Assembly (NCBI RefSeq): GCF_013155275.1 | Contig: NZ_JABJXS010000012.1 | Span: forward strand, 29,245-93,244 | DNA length: 64,000 nucleotides | Reading direction: 5' to 3' | DNA from: Brenneria sp. hezel4-2-4 | GTDB lineage: Bacteria > Pseudomonadota > Gammaproteobacteria > Enterobacterales > Enterobacteriaceae | In this document: piece by piece, positions 1 to 9,143 of the stretch | Layout of the letters: each line of letters starts with the position of its first letter | Position numbering within the stretch: position 1 is the first letter of the stretch | Made by a program: the position numbers and the translations under genes | Notes under the pieces: generated by a model | Told to the model about the DNA's origin: nothing | The model's database searches: none | What the model saw: only the letters and a program-made list of their open reading frames with translations

Positions 1-2
1 CA

Positions 3-62
3 GTTACTCTGGTTCGGGATATCATCGCCAAAACTCTTCATCCGTTACAAGTGTTTGTATAG
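3..62 (+). CDS. possible C-terminal end of a gene cut by the window edge
   Basis: Frame 3 stays open from the window edge to a TAG at 60-62 and would encode a tail ending LHPLQVFV. The other two forward frames look less protein-like. Only 19 residues are visible and I do not recognise them, so this is a guess that an upstream gene ends here. Confidence 0.25.
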   Translation, partial: VTLVRDIIAKTLHPLQVFV

Positions 63-683
63 TTGAGCGTGAAATATATTGTTTTTAAAAAAATAAAAAG
101 AACATGCGCAGGTAATGAAGAAACACACTAGGACTTCTGTCTGTTATAGATAGCATTGAAGAAATATTTGTTTATACCCGCCATACTTCAGGTTGCGGCA
201 ATGTCGCCGTCCGCGATTATCCTGGCTTGTGTTCGGCCGCGGCCAGCCGCGTTTCTGCCTATTAAACGTTACAGGTATATGCACTTAGTGGAAAAATGAA
301 TAATTAAAATATTCCTTTCTCTCCTCTGTTTATACCATCAAAAATAAAGTCTACAACAGATTCTTTAAAAGAATTTATCGCGATGATGGAAAGAAAACAT
401 GTGACGTTAAAATAACGCGTTAACATATTTACAATGGCGGTCTGAGAAAGAGAATTAATAAACAAATTAAAAGACGACAAGCAATTTTTCAGCCTACCAC
501 ACAATATCTGATTTGTAGCATGATTATCTGTACATCAGGACGTCGGCCGCCACGGCAGGCCGCTTCAGCCATCAACGCCGCGCGGCATTTACCATTTAAG
601 ATTTAACCGAACACGTTTGTCGCACTGATTAACATTCGTTTGCTGCTATACTCAACTTTCATCTTTTCATCAGGTTACCGTCA
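63..683. other. intergenic region without a recognisable gene
   Basis: AT-rich over most of its length with a GC-rich patch near 200-260. No reading frame with a credible start and composition was seen. The last 60 bases hold a plausible promoter for the lipoprotein gene that follows (TATACT at about 648) and an AGG ribosome-binding site. Confidence 0.5.
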
Positions 684-1121
684 ATGCGCTATCTACTTCC
701 TCTTCTGTTATCACTGGCAACCGTGAGTTGCAGTACGTCACAGCCGACGCCGAATGATATTGATCCGGTTCCGCCCAGCCGCTTGATGCTGTATCAAAAC
801 ACCCCGACCACGCCTTATGCAACGCTGGTCGTCATTCGGGATAAAGGCTGGCTGGCGGGCGCCTGTCGTATCGGCGTGATGATCGATAATGAATTCGCCG
901 GCTCGATCGCCTCAGCGGAGAAAGCGGAGTTCCTGGTCCCCGTCGGGCAACACACGGTGAGTCTGGGTCAGGACGGCTTTTATAACCCCTGCATCTGGCG
1001 CGATGCCTCGGGCAGTCAAACGCCGTCCCTGAAAGCCGGGGAAACGCGCTTTTTACGCATCAGCGGCAGCACCAGTGCAGGATTTACCCTGCATCCCGCA
1101 TCGGGATTTGCTGCGCGGTAA
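684..1121 (+). CDS. small lipoprotein of unknown function
   Basis: The 145-residue protein starts with a basic residue and a hydrophobic stretch ending in LATVSC, a lipobox with Cys16 as the likely acylation site, so it should be exported and lipid-anchored. The mature part has two further Cys (in GACRIG and NPCIW), spaced so that they could form a disulfide. The segment around FAGSIASAEKAEFLVPVGQHTVSL resembles the PEGA-like or DUF2846-like beta folds of small enterobacterial lipoproteins, but I cannot name a family firmly. It is monocistronic, converging on dbpA. The start is supported by AGG eleven bases upstream. Confidence 0.75.
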   Translation: MRYLLPLLLSLATVSCSTSQPTPNDIDPVPPSRLMLYQNTPTTPYATLVVIRDKGWLAGACRIGVMIDNEFAGSIASAEKAEFLVPVGQHTVSLGQDGFYNPCIWRDASGSQTPSLKAGETRFLRISGSTSAGFTLHPASGFAAR

Positions 1122-1170
1122 CAGAAGCCAGGATGGCCTCCGGCGTCCGCCAGTGACAGTCCCACATCGA

Positions 1171-1194
1171 CTCAGGATGGGCCGGCATCCTGAG
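1171..1194. terminator. hairpin between convergent lipoprotein gene and dbpA
   Basis: CTCAGGATG and CATCCTGAG form a perfect 9-bp stem with a GGCCGG loop, placed 14 bases before the dbpA stop and 50 bases after the lipoprotein stop. There is no clear T-run on either side, so it is a terminator-like hairpin rather than a textbook intrinsic terminator. Confidence 0.45.
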
Positions 1195-1208
1195 CGATAT
1201 ATTGCCGC

Positions 1209-2591
1209 TTACTTCAGCAGCCGCACTTTACAGCTTTTTCCTTTGATTTTTCCCTGCTGCAACTGTTGCAGCGCGCGTTTGGCGCTGGCTTTGCGGATAG
1301 CAACATAGGCGTGCACCGGAAACATATCGATTTTGCCGACCTCCGCCGCGGTTAAACCCGCATCCCCGGTTAAGGCGCCGAGAATATCGCCCGGGCGGAT
1401 TTTGGCTTTACGACCGCCATCAATGCACAGCGTTATCATTTCCGGCTCCAGCGCCGTCACCTCACTGCGGCTGATTTCCGTCGTCGGCGCCCAGTCAATG
1501 CGCATCCCGAGGTAATCTTCGAGCAGATGAGCGCGGCTCATTTCCTGTGGGGTGCACAGGCTGACGGCAAGCCCTTCCATACCCGCGCGCCCGGTTCTGC
1601 CGATACGGTGAACATGGACTTCCGGGTCGAAAGCCAGCTCAAAATTCACCACCAGTTCCAGATCCTTAATATCCAGACCGCGGGCGGCGACATCAGTAGC
1701 CACCAGCACCCGACAGCTGCGATTGGCGAAACGTACCAGAACCTGATCGCGATCGCGCTGCTCCAGATCGCCGTGCAGCGCCAGCACGCTTATGCCACGC
1801 GAATCCAGCGCTTCAAATACGCTCTGACAGTCGCGTTTGGTGTTACAAAACACCACGCAGGAGGCGGGTTGATAGTGGCTCAGAATGGCAATCAGCAGCG
1901 GCAGACGCTGTTCCTTGCCGGTTTCATAAAAACGCTGCTTAATGGCAGGCTCATTCCCCTCGTCGGCGACGTCGACATTCACCGGCTGACGTTGCACACG
2001 GGCGCTGATACGCTCGATTTCCGCCGGATAGGTGGCGGAAAACAGCAACGTCTGACGATCGGACGGCATATAGCCAATCACATCATCAATCGCCTCGGTG
2101 AACCCCATATCCAGCATGCGGTCGGCTTCGTCCAGCACCAGCACTTTCAGCGACGCCAGAGACAACGAACGCTTGCGCAAATGATCCTGAATACGCCCCG
2201 GCGTGCCCACCACAATATGCGGCGCATGAACCAGCGAGTCGATCTGATGCCCCATCGGCTGCCCGCCGCACAGGGTAAGGATCTTGATATTCTGCGCAAA
2301 ACGGGCCAGACGACGCAGTTCTTTACTCACCTGATCGGCCAGTTCCCGGGTCGGGCATAACACCAGCGCCTGAGTGGTAAACTCTCCGACCACGATGTGA
2401 TTGAGCAAACCAATGCCAAATGCGGCCGTTTTACCGCTTCCGGTTTTCGCCCTGGCGCGAACATCGGCGCCGCTCAGGATCGCGGGCAGCGTAGCCGCCT
2501 GTACCGGCGTCATGGCGGTATAACCCAGCTCATTAAGGTTGGATAACTGCTCGGACGGCAGCGCGAGGGAAGAAAAAGAGGTTGTGCTCAC
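1209..2591 (-). CDS. dbpA: ATP-dependent RNA helicase DbpA
   Basis: DEAD-box helicase of late 50S ribosome assembly. Its family binds hairpin 92 of 23S rRNA through a C-terminal RNA-recognition domain. Motifs run in order: the Q motif near NELGYTAMTPVQA, Walker A AKTGSGKT, PTRELADQ, DEAD in VLDEADRMLDMG, SAT, ARGLDI and HRIGRTGRAG. A lysine-rich C-terminal domain ending GKIKGKSCKVRLLK closely follows E. coli DbpA. I choose a GTG start at 2591 (about 460 residues). The E. coli gene is also known for a GUG start and is of similar length, and alignment with it begins here. An upstream ATG would add ten residues not seen in the family. Confidence 0.95.
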   Translation of the reverse strand: MSTTSFSSLALPSEQLSNLNELGYTAMTPVQAATLPAILSGADVRARAKTGSGKTAAFGIGLLNHIVVGEFTTQALVLCPTRELADQVSKELRRLARFAQNIKILTLCGGQPMGHQIDSLVHAPHIVVGTPGRIQDHLRKRSLSLASLKVLVLDEADRMLDMGFTEAIDDVIGYMPSDRQTLLFSATYPAEIERISARVQRQPVNVDVADEGNEPAIKQRFYETGKEQRLPLLIAILSHYQPASCVVFCNTKRDCQSVFEALDSRGISVLALHGDLEQRDRDQVLVRFANRSCRVLVATDVAARGLDIKDLELVVNFELAFDPEVHVHRIGRTGRAGMEGLAVSLCTPQEMSRAHLLEDYLGMRIDWAPTTEISRSEVTALEPEMITLCIDGGRKAKIRPGDILGALTGDAGLTAAEVGKIDMFPVHAYVAIRKASAKRALQQLQQGKIKGKSCKVRLLK

Positions 2592-3233
2592 AATGATTAC
2601 TCTTATTACCAAAGGCAACATAACGAAAGGCGACGCCAGTTCGGCGAACGGCGCGTGATTTGCCGCAATAATAACAGAGATAGCCGCCCTTGCCCGATTT
2701 ACCTGGCAGTCAGTGATGAAAACAACGGGGAAGCGCCATTTTCAATGGCGAATATCGCCCTCCTGCCGATAACAGGCGATAGTCAGCCGGCCGCCGCGCT
2801 TCGTAACGCTTTTTAGTGCTGTTTCCGTAAAGATAGTGCTAAGAACCTCTTGAATTATATCCCTCACTCGGCGTAGATTTAGCGCCGATCCCGTCATAAC
2901 AGGTGTGAACCCTGGTAATGACAACGGGAAAGTGTTTCCCTGCCGTCACATGACGCACGGCGTAACATTTTCCTTTCCATAATAAAACGCACAATCGGGA
3001 TCGTTGCTGGCGTAGTGTCTGCTGGAGAATATATCGGTGAAGTATTTTTTTATGGGGATCTCATTCTGTCTGGTTGTCTGGGTAAGCACGTTTATACTGA
3101 TGGTGGAATAATTCATCACTCTCTGACGGCGAACGTTAAGTGGTACAGGGGCAGGATGTAAAGCGTACAAAAAACGGAAACCAATAAACGGAAGTCACGC
3201 GACAAATTATGCGTCGATCGTCCAGATGCAAAG
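2592..3233. other. intergenic region between dbpA and the out operon terminator
   Basis: About 640 bases upstream of dbpA. Short open frames exist on both strands but none has family resemblance or a strong ribosome-binding site. The dbpA promoter must lie in the part nearest 2600-2700. I see nothing else that I can support. Confidence 0.45.
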
Positions 3234-3270
3234 AAACGGGCTGCAAAGCATGTCTTTCGGCCCGTTTTTT
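3234..3270. terminator. terminator at the end of the out operon
   Basis: AAACGGGC at 3234-3241 pairs with GCCCGTTT at 3260-3267, with additional AAAG/CTTT pairing inside. It lies 41 bases beyond the outO stop. The T-run is best on the plus strand (six or more T after the right arm) and weaker on the minus strand, so it may act in both directions. Confidence 0.6.
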
Positions 3271-3311
3271 ATGCGTGTCACGCCGGTTTCTTGATTATCA
3301 ACGCCCTCGCA

Positions 3312-4145
3312 TCAGCGCAGCAATAACATCACTACGCCCCCCAGCGCCAGCCACGGCCCAAACGCCAACGGCCGATCGCTATTTTCCCGTCGCAACCTGC
3401 GCCACAGAACCGTCACGACTAACCCGCTCAGCGCGGCAATCAACACCAGATTAGGCAGCGCCCGCCATCCCAGCCAGCCCCCCAATGCCGCCAGCAGTTT
3501 AAAATCACCGTATCCCAACGCGTCTTTTCCGCGCAGAAGCTTAAATCCCCAGAACAGCAGCCAAAGGGAGAGATAACCGGCCGCCGCCCCGATAACGGCG
3601 TCTTCCAGCGGCGCAAAGGTTTCGGACAGGTTAAACAGCAGCCCCAGCCACAACAGCGGGAGCGTCAGGCAATCCGGCAACCACTGCGTGTTGATATCAA
3701 TGGCGGCCAGCACCAGCAAAAAAGACCATAAAATCAACGTTCCCCATAACATCGCCCCAGGCGGCCACAGCGCGCCCGCCGCAAGAAAGGCCAACAGGGT
3801 AAGCAGTTCAATCAACGGATATTGTCTGGAAACCGGCTGCCGGCAGCAACGTGATCGCCCACGCAGCCATAGCCAACTGACAAGCGGGATATTGTCTGTT
3901 AGCGCCAGCGACTGCCGGCAATGAGGGCAGCGAGAAGGCGGCCACCACAGGTCAAAACGCGGCTCCTCGTCAGACGGCGGCATAGCCAGATGCATCCGCG
4001 CTTCATTCTTCCAGCGGCGTTCCAACATGATCGGCAGGCGAAAAATAAGCACATTCAGAAAGCTGCCCACCATAAGCCCGACTAACGCCAGCGCACCGAG
4101 CCACCAAAAAGGAAACCCTTGCGCAAATATGATCACCCCTTCCAT
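3312..4145 (-). CDS. outO: prepilin peptidase of the type II secretion system (GspO/OutO)
   Basis: Inner-membrane aspartate protease and methyltransferase that cleaves and N-methylates the pseudopilins OutG-K. Hydrophobic N-terminus followed by GLMVGSFLNVLIFRLP, a cytoplasmic Cys-containing loop, then several membrane segments. The catalytic aspartates are in AAIDINTQWLPD and GYGDFKLL. The frame is open further upstream to 4256, but the ATG at 4145 gives 277 residues, the usual length, and starts right before the first membrane helix. The Cys loop is altered: CPHC is intact but the second pair reads SRCC instead of CxxC. It ends the operon, 176 bases after outM. No outN lies between them. Confidence 0.88.
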   Translation of the reverse strand: MEGVIIFAQGFPFWWLGALALVGLMVGSFLNVLIFRLPIMLERRWKNEARMHLAMPPSDEEPRFDLWWPPSRCPHCRQSLALTDNIPLVSWLWLRGRSRCCRQPVSRQYPLIELLTLLAFLAAGALWPPGAMLWGTLILWSFLLVLAAIDINTQWLPDCLTLPLLWLGLLFNLSETFAPLEDAVIGAAAGYLSLWLLFWGFKLLRGKDALGYGDFKLLAALGGWLGWRALPNLVLIAALSGLVVTVLWRRLRRENSDRPLAFGPWLALGGVVMLLLR

Positions 4146-4321
4146 GTTTAACCCCGGCGATAAATAAAAAGCGGAATACGTGAATGCTGACATAATCGAC
4201 ATCCCGCGCCAACCGCGGCACGCCCTCTTATTGAGCGGCTGCGAGCCGCCACGCAATTATTTCGGCAACGGCTTCCGAATGTGCCATGCACAATACCGTG
4301 TCAGTGGCGTACTGGACTGCA

Positions 4322-4810
4322 TTAGCTTTCATCAGCGCGCTCCAGCACCAGCTTGGACACCTCGACGCTGCCGGGAGAGTGCGCCACGGCAGACACCTCC
4401 AGCGCCGACGGCCGTATCCCATGTTGCTGTTCCAGTTCCGCCAACCAACCAATCAGTGAATTGAAGTCGCTGCGCCCCAGCGTCACCGCAACCTGATCTC
4501 CCTGCGGCTGTAACCGGACAATCGCCAGACCGTAGCCGCTGGCGCGCTGCGACACCAGCATCGGCAGGCTGACGTCGCGCTCTCCGGCAGGAAGCTGCCG
4601 CGCCTGTGCTACCGCGGGGGCGTGTTGCAGCATCCAATCAATCGTCTGCCGCTCTCGCGTAATAGTGCGCAGCCACTGGTTTTCACGCTGAACCCAAGGT
4701 TGCCAGAACAGCGAATACGCCGGATAGAGCATCAGCAGACTCGCGCAGATCGACAGCAGGAGACGTTCACGCAGGCTCATCGCCTGCCAGCGTTGCCGCA
4801 GTGAATTCAT
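4322..4810 (-). CDS. outM: type II secretion inner-membrane platform protein GspM/OutM
   Basis: A 162-residue bitopic protein of the secretion platform, expected to partner with OutL and OutC. A short basic cytoplasmic stretch (MNSLRQRWQAMSLRER) is followed by one membrane helix (LLLSICASLLMLYPAYSLFW). The periplasmic part includes WMLQHAPAVAQARQLP and a ferredoxin-like fold, as in the family. Its ATG overlaps the outL stop by four bases, the same coupling as elsewhere in the operon. The length is typical. Confidence 0.9.
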   Translation of the reverse strand: MNSLRQRWQAMSLRERLLLSICASLLMLYPAYSLFWQPWVQRENQWLRTITRERQTIDWMLQHAPAVAQARQLPAGERDVSLPMLVSQRASGYGLAIVRLQPQGDQVAVTLGRSDFNSLIGWLAELEQQHGIRPSALEVSAVAHSPGSVEVSKLVLERADES

Positions 4811-6135
4811 GGCTTGCCCCTCAACGTCAAACGCCCTTCGACATATTGATTTTCCTGTCTCATATCACCGCTCTGCACCTGATAATAGACCGCGGACTGC
4901 TGCTGAAACTGCTCCAGCGCCTGATAGGACATCGCCCTTATCGTCAACCGCAACGCCGCCCCATCGTAAGATAAGGACTGGATTTGAACGCCGCCGTTCT
5001 GCGTCAACAGCCGTTGCAGCGGGGTCAACTGCTCCAGCAGACCGGGCGTCCCCTTTGTCGCCACCGCCTGTTGCAGATGCTGCTGCATTTGCGCCCGGGG
5101 ATTCACCACCCGCGTCTCTGTCGGAAAAATCTGCTGATAAACGCGTACGCTTTCCTGACGCCACCGCTCCGCCTGTTGATAGAGCTGATAGTGCGTCCAT
5201 CCTGCCTGTCCCATCAGCAGCAGCAAATAACACAGCGCGGCGACGGCGACGCCACGCCAGGGCCGCAAGGCAAGACGCCACGACGTCGCCGGGGCAAACT
5301 CGCCTTGTTGCAAGTCTGCCGGCGCGCGCGGCAACGGCGTTTTCGCCGCCAGTTGGAACAGATCCGTCTCCGGCCGCCGCCGCCACTCGCCTGCGGGCGC
5401 TGTTGCGCTATAGCTGTCCCCCTGCGGCGCAGGTGAAAAAGCGCCTAACAGCGCGTCGCTCCAGGATGACTCCACGGCCATCGCCAGACCATTCTCCCGC
5501 CGGAACAACCATAGATCCCGATGGTTTAAGGCGCTCCATCCATCCTGAGGCCGGGGCAACACCCACGCATCCGGCAACAGCGTATCCGCGACAATCCCCA
5601 ACGCCCGGCACTGCCGTTGCCAGTGCCGCATTGTGCTTTTTTCCACCACGGCAATCGTTCCCTCATCGCCTTGTTTCTCAAGCACGGCAAAATGCAGTTG
5701 TTCTACCTCGGTAGCGAATTGATCCTCCAGGATGAAAGGCAGCGCCTGCGCCAGTTGACGACGCGCCAGCCGAGGCAACGTTACCCGATGCAGCGTAACC
5801 TCGGTTGCGGGCGCCAGCACCCGGGTGACGCCCGCCGGGGAGAAACCGGCCAGCGCATGACGCGCCTGTTCGATATCGCCGCTCCCCTGCGCCAGCACGG
5901 CGTCTTCCGTCTGCGAGCGCACCTGCCATTCAATCTCCCCCCGATCGTCTGCGGGGAGACGGACGATCAGACAAGGCCCGCCGCCATCCCGGGCTGGCCG
6001 CCGCACGCCGGGCGGCGTTGCCGCGCGCAGGTTTGCAATCCACCGCCGCCATGCCGGTTTTTTAAACCCCAAATGTGCTAACACGCCGTATTTCCAACGG
6101 CGATGCTTTCCGTCGCGCCTATCCGCCTTATTCAT
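4807..6135 (-). CDS. outL: type II secretion inner-membrane protein GspL/OutL
   Basis: GspL recruits the ATPase OutE to the membrane through its N-terminal cytoplasmic actin-like domain and binds OutM through its periplasmic domain. The 442-residue protein shows the cytoplasmic region (CLIVRLPADDRGEIEWQV, LPRLARRQLAQALPFILEDQFATEVEQLHFAV). One membrane helix lies near residue 300 (VAVAALCYLLLLMGQAGWTHYQLYQQ), followed by a periplasmic ferredoxin-like domain. The first 50 residues are unusually basic and Arg/Pro-rich and may be a family-atypical extension; a downstream start cannot be excluded. It overlaps outK and outM by four bases each. Confidence 0.9.
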   Translation of the reverse strand: MNKADRRDGKHRRWKYGVLAHLGFKKPAWRRWIANLRAATPPGVRRPARDGGGPCLIVRLPADDRGEIEWQVRSQTEDAVLAQGSGDIEQARHALAGFSPAGVTRVLAPATEVTLHRVTLPRLARRQLAQALPFILEDQFATEVEQLHFAVLEKQGDEGTIAVVEKSTMRHWQRQCRALGIVADTLLPDAWVLPRPQDGWSALNHRDLWLFRRENGLAMAVESSWSDALLGAFSPAPQGDSYSATAPAGEWRRRPETDLFQLAAKTPLPRAPADLQQGEFAPATSWRLALRPWRGVAVAALCYLLLLMGQAGWTHYQLYQQAERWRQESVRVYQQIFPTETRVVNPRAQMQQHLQQAVATKGTPGLLEQLTPLQRLLTQNGGVQIQSLSYDGAALRLTIRAMSYQALEQFQQQSAVYYQVQSGDMRQENQYVEGRLTLRGKP

Positions 6136-7115
6136 CGATCCACCGTTCTGTAGCCGCCATACTGCCGCCGCACCACCAGCGCATTATGGCCGCTGAGGTG
6201 AAACAGGCTACGCTGATAAAAATCACTGTCGCCTACGCGCACAGACAACTGCGCAAAAAACCATTCGCTTTTCACCGCCAGCACCGTCAACGCGGTATTG
6301 TTGCCGCCGGGCAACTGGCCGGTTTGTTGCAGCGCCGCCAGACTGTCCCAGCCGTCAGTCGGCCTTTGCTGTAATAAGGCTTTCGCCTGCGAGCTTGTCA
6401 TTTGGTTGAGAAAAAGCGCCGCCAGCAACGGCGCCTGCGACTCACGGAGCGTATTGACGTTGATTCTCATCGCCTCCGACGACAGTACGCAAACATAGGG
6501 CTGCAAGCGACGATACAGCCCGCTGTCCATGCCATACACCGCCCGTAACTCGCTGATTTCACTCATGGCCTTATTGGCCGGCCGATAAGGAGCGGGCAGC
6601 GAGGCATACGCCTTGTCTTCCGCCCCGTTGGCCAATGGCGAACCGTCGCTATCGATCCAGTCCCGCACGGCGGCGGTGATCTGCGCGGCCCGGGCCGGCT
6701 CTTCGCCCAGATTTTCTAATAACAGTAGAAAAACGCGTGCCGGATAAGGCGCCTTCGCCCCGCCAACGTCATTGCCGATATTCTGGTTGATGGCATTCAG
6801 ATTGAAACAGGCTTGCCCGTCCTGTATCGCGGTATGGATCTCCCCGCCGTCTACCGCAAACTGACGATCCTGCTGCGCCCAATTCTGCGCCAGATGAGTA
6901 TGTTCAGGCTCCGCCAGTTCGTCGCGCAGCAAAATCTGCCCCGCCATGGCTTCCGCCCCCAGCGCATACCATTTGGCCTGTTGACGGCTAAGCTGATTGC
7001 CGGTACGCAGCAGCGCCTTGCCGCTGCGCTCGGCAATCGCCGCCGCCACCGTGACCATCAGCGCCAGTATCAACAGCACCACCAACAGCGCAACGCCGCG
7101 CTGTCGGGATTTCAT
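6132..7115 (-). CDS. outK: minor pseudopilin GspK/OutK
   Basis: Large minor pseudopilin that caps the pseudopilus tip together with OutI and OutJ. The prepilin cleavage site is in [24 protein letters not shown]. As usual for GspK, the Glu at position +5 of the mature protein is missing. The 327-residue length, with a large alpha domain after the helix ([31 protein letters not shown]), is normal for the family. The two Cys in these segments match the conserved disulfide-forming pair of the family, as far as I can judge. It overlaps outJ and outL by four bases each. Confidence 0.93.
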   Translation of the reverse strand: MKSRQRGVALLVVLLILALMVTVAAAIAERSGKALLRTGNQLSRQQAKWYALGAEAMAGQILLRDELAEPEHTHLAQNWAQQDRQFAVDGGEIHTAIQDGQACFNLNAINQNIGNDVGGAKAPYPARVFLLLLENLGEEPARAAQITAAVRDWIDSDGSPLANGAEDKAYASLPAPYRPANKAMSEISELRAVYGMDSGLYRRLQPYVCVLSSEAMRINVNTLRESQAPLLAALFLNQMTSSQAKALLQQRPTDGWDSLAALQQTGQLPGGNNTALTVLAVKSEWFFAQLSVRVGDSDFYQRSLFHLSGHNALVVRRQYGGYRTVDR

Positions 7116-7729
7116 TTAACCGCCCCGCCGGTAATAAAAAACAGCCGCGACACCTCGCCGTAATCCCGCAGGGTGAGTACCACTTCAAGGCCCTGCGGCA
7201 ACGTGTCGCGGCTATCCCAGCGGTCATGCCAGGTTTTATCGGCGTAAAAACGCAGGCGAAATCCCTCGACCTGCGTCAGCACCGGCCTGACGGCGGGCTC
7301 CTGTCCTTCAATGGGATCGGCGTACTGATAGGACAGGCGTTCAAGGATGTTATCGCGTAACCGATAGGCCACCGGCTGAAGCTCCGATCGCGGCAGCAGG
7401 CCGAGCGGATTAAGCCAGCCGCTGCGCATAAAGCTGATACCCCAGTCATCGCTCTTTGACCGATCGCGATCGGCATACAGCAACGACGTACTGCCGCGGC
7501 TACCGCGGGCAATCATCTGCGAAAAATCGCCGTCCATCTGGGTGAACGCACGCTGTAGTTCAGCCAGCCGCTGTTCTTTGCGCTGCGAGATTTCATCGTT
7601 GCGCACCACCCCATTCAGCACCTGAAAAGCGCTGAGGCTGAGGGCGGCGAAAATAGCCAGCGCCAACAGCATTTCCAGCAGCGTGAACCCCTGCTGCCGG
7701 CGCGCCGGCGCGCATCGCCTGACGTCCAT
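7112..7729 (-). CDS. outJ: minor pseudopilin GspJ/OutJ
   Basis: A 205-residue minor pseudopilin. The prepilin signal [29 protein letters not shown] has Glu at +5 and is cleaved by OutO. The soluble part contains the [24 protein letters not shown] region and ends FFITGGAVK. OutJ forms a trimeric tip with OutI and OutK. The start codon shares one base with the outI stop and the gene overlaps outK by four bases, so translation is probably coupled. Confidence 0.93.
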   Translation of the reverse strand: MDVRRCAPARRQQGFTLLEMLLALAIFAALSLSAFQVLNGVVRNDEISQRKEQRLAELQRAFTQMDGDFSQMIARGSRGSTSLLYADRDRSKSDDWGISFMRSGWLNPLGLLPRSELQPVAYRLRDNILERLSYQYADPIEGQEPAVRPVLTQVEGFRLRFYADKTWHDRWDSRDTLPQGLEVVLTLRDYGEVSRLFFITGGAVK

Positions 7730-8091
7730 TACGACTTCACCACATAGCTGCGCAGCATCCCAAGCGGCGCCTGCTCATCTTTTCGCCGCCGGACTTCCAC
7801 ATCCAGCGCCCGCAACTGCGTATCGCCGGTTTCTATCCCCTGCCAGCGCCAATACCAGCGTTCACCGGCAAATAGCGTTTCACCGTTAACCCAGTGGGTT
7901 TCCGGCCAGCGCTGTTCCAGCCGCAGTTGCACCTGTTGGTTCTCCGCGATCCAGCCGGCAAAGGTTTTTTCCTCCAGCCGGCCGAGGCTGCGGGCCTGCT
8001 GCGCCGTGGTTTGCAGCACCGCCAGTCCGGCCAGCGCAAAAACGGTTAGCGCCACCAATACCTCCAGCAGCGTCATGCCCTGCTGTCTCAT
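7729..8091 (-). CDS. outI: minor pseudopilin GspI/OutI
   Basis: A 120-residue minor pseudopilin with cleavage site [26 protein letters not shown] and Glu at +5. In this family the mature N-terminus is often Met or Phe, so the Met at +1 is acceptable. The remainder ([27 protein letters not shown]) is typical of GspI, the nucleating subunit of the OutI-J-K tip complex. The ATG overlaps the outH stop by four bases. Confidence 0.93.
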   Translation of the reverse strand: MRQQGMTLLEVLVALTVFALAGLAVLQTTAQQARSLGRLEEKTFAGWIAENQQVQLRLEQRWPETHWVNGETLFAGERWYWRWQGIETGDTQLRALDVEVRRRKDEQAPLGMLRSYVVKS

Positions 8092-8657
8092 GGTTTTTCT
8101 CCCTGAAGCAAAGACGTCCGCACCACGCCGCTGGCGTCAACCTCCAACCAACTTGACGCTGCGCGGCCCCCAGTGACAAACAGCAGCCTGAACGGGGTAA
8201 TTTCCCCACCGGGGAGGATCAGAATACTTGGCTCCCCCGAGTCCTGAGCCGGCGTTTGCGCGGCGTGCTTTCCGCCGGCCGGCAACAGCTCAAGACGCAC
8301 GGTGTCCGGCAGAACGCCCGCCGGCATCACCCGATAAGGCTGCCACGGACGCCAGCCGAATCCCTGCCAGCGCCCGGCGTCGCCAACCGACGCCGATTCA
8401 GTCTGCCGTTGCAGTTGGAGAAATTGCCAACCATCGGGCAGGATACGCACCCCCAGCACGGTTTCATTCATCTGGCTGGTTTCCGCCGCAAAATCCAACT
8501 GAGCCTGAAAGCGAGCCAACTGCCAGTCGCCGTCGCTCTTACGGTCGGCGGGAAACGCCATCGCCACCAGGCTGGCGGCGATACCGGCCAGCAATACAAC
8601 CAGCATCATTTCCAGCAGAGTAAACCCCCGCTGACGCCCCGACGCCGGGTGCCTCAT
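8088..8657 (-). CDS. outH: minor pseudopilin GspH/OutH
   Basis: Minor pseudopilin linking the tip complex to the OutG shaft. Prepilin site GRQRG-FTLLEMMLVVLLAGIAASLVAMAFP with Glu at +5; the soluble part includes ILPDGWQFLQLQR and ILILPGGEITPFRLLFVTGG. The frame is open up to 8741, inside outG. The ATG at 8657 gives 189 residues with a short basic leader, as in other GspH proteins, and starts 28 bases after the outG stop. I prefer it over the longer overlapping versions. Confidence 0.88.
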   Translation of the reverse strand: MRHPASGRQRGFTLLEMMLVVLLAGIAASLVAMAFPADRKSDGDWQLARFQAQLDFAAETSQMNETVLGVRILPDGWQFLQLQRQTESASVGDAGRWQGFGWRPWQPYRVMPAGVLPDTVRLELLPAGGKHAAQTPAQDSGEPSILILPGGEITPFRLLFVTGGRAASSWLEVDASGVVRTSLLQGEKP

Positions 8658-8685
8658 TGTCCGTTCATCGCGCGCCGCGCTGTTG

Positions 8686-9111
8686 TTATTTAGCGCCGAC
8701 ATTCCAGTTGCCGATGTCATCGTCCGTGTCCGGCATGCCATCCGGCCCGAATGAGAAAATATCCAGCTTGCCGTGCTGGCCGGGGTTCAGTAACTGATAG
8801 TCCGCGCCCCACGGGTCCTGAGGTAAACGGCGGATATAGCCATCGTCGGGATAGCTGCGCGGCTCCGGCGATACGCTGGGTTTTTTCACCAGCGCATTCA
8901 GGCCCTGCTCCGTGGTCGGATAGCGGTTATTGTCCAGCTTGTACATATCCAGCGCGCTTTCCAGCGCCACAATATCGCTGACGGCTTTTTGTCGATCCGC
9001 TTTCTCTTTATTGCCCATCAGATTGGGCACCACCAGACTCGCCAGCACGCCGAGAATGACGATCACCACCATGATTTCCAACAAAGTAAAACCTCGCTGA
9101 CGTTGTTGCAT
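8686..9111 (-). CDS. outG: major pseudopilin GspG/OutG
   Basis: A 141-residue main subunit of the periplasmic pseudopilus. Very conserved N-terminus QRG-FTLLEIMVVIVILGVLASLVVPNLMGNKEKAD with Glu at +5. The family calcium-site loop near the C-terminus is visible as SFGPDGMPDTDDDIGNW. It lies 32 bases after outF. Its intergenic sequence contains a good AGGA-type ribosome-binding site, in keeping with the high expression expected of the major pseudopilin. Confidence 0.97.
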   Translation of the reverse strand: MQQRQRGFTLLEIMVVIVILGVLASLVVPNLMGNKEKADRQKAVSDIVALESALDMYKLDNNRYPTTEQGLNALVKKPSVSPEPRSYPDDGYIRRLPQDPWGADYQLLNPGQHGKLDIFSFGPDGMPDTDDDIGNWNVGAK

Positions 9112-9143
9112 CCTGACTTTTCCTCGCTCAATTATTGGGTTTT

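Noticed and set aside
304..504. Minus-strand open frame of 66 codons near the left end
   Set aside because: No ribosome-binding site, no family resemblance, and composition typical of AT-rich non-coding DNA.
2946..3170. Minus-strand open frame of 74 codons between dbpA and outO
   Set aside because: Start context is poor and the product shows no recognisable pattern; not enough to call a gene.
4228..4330. Small minus-strand frame of 34 codons in the place where outN would be
   Set aside because: It overlaps the outM end and its product has no resemblance to OutN; probably chance.
4809..5714. Long open frames on the strand opposite to outL and other out genes
   Set aside because: They are Arg/Pro/Ser/Ala-rich shadows of GC-rich coding sequence; the opposite strand carries clear Out proteins in conserved order.
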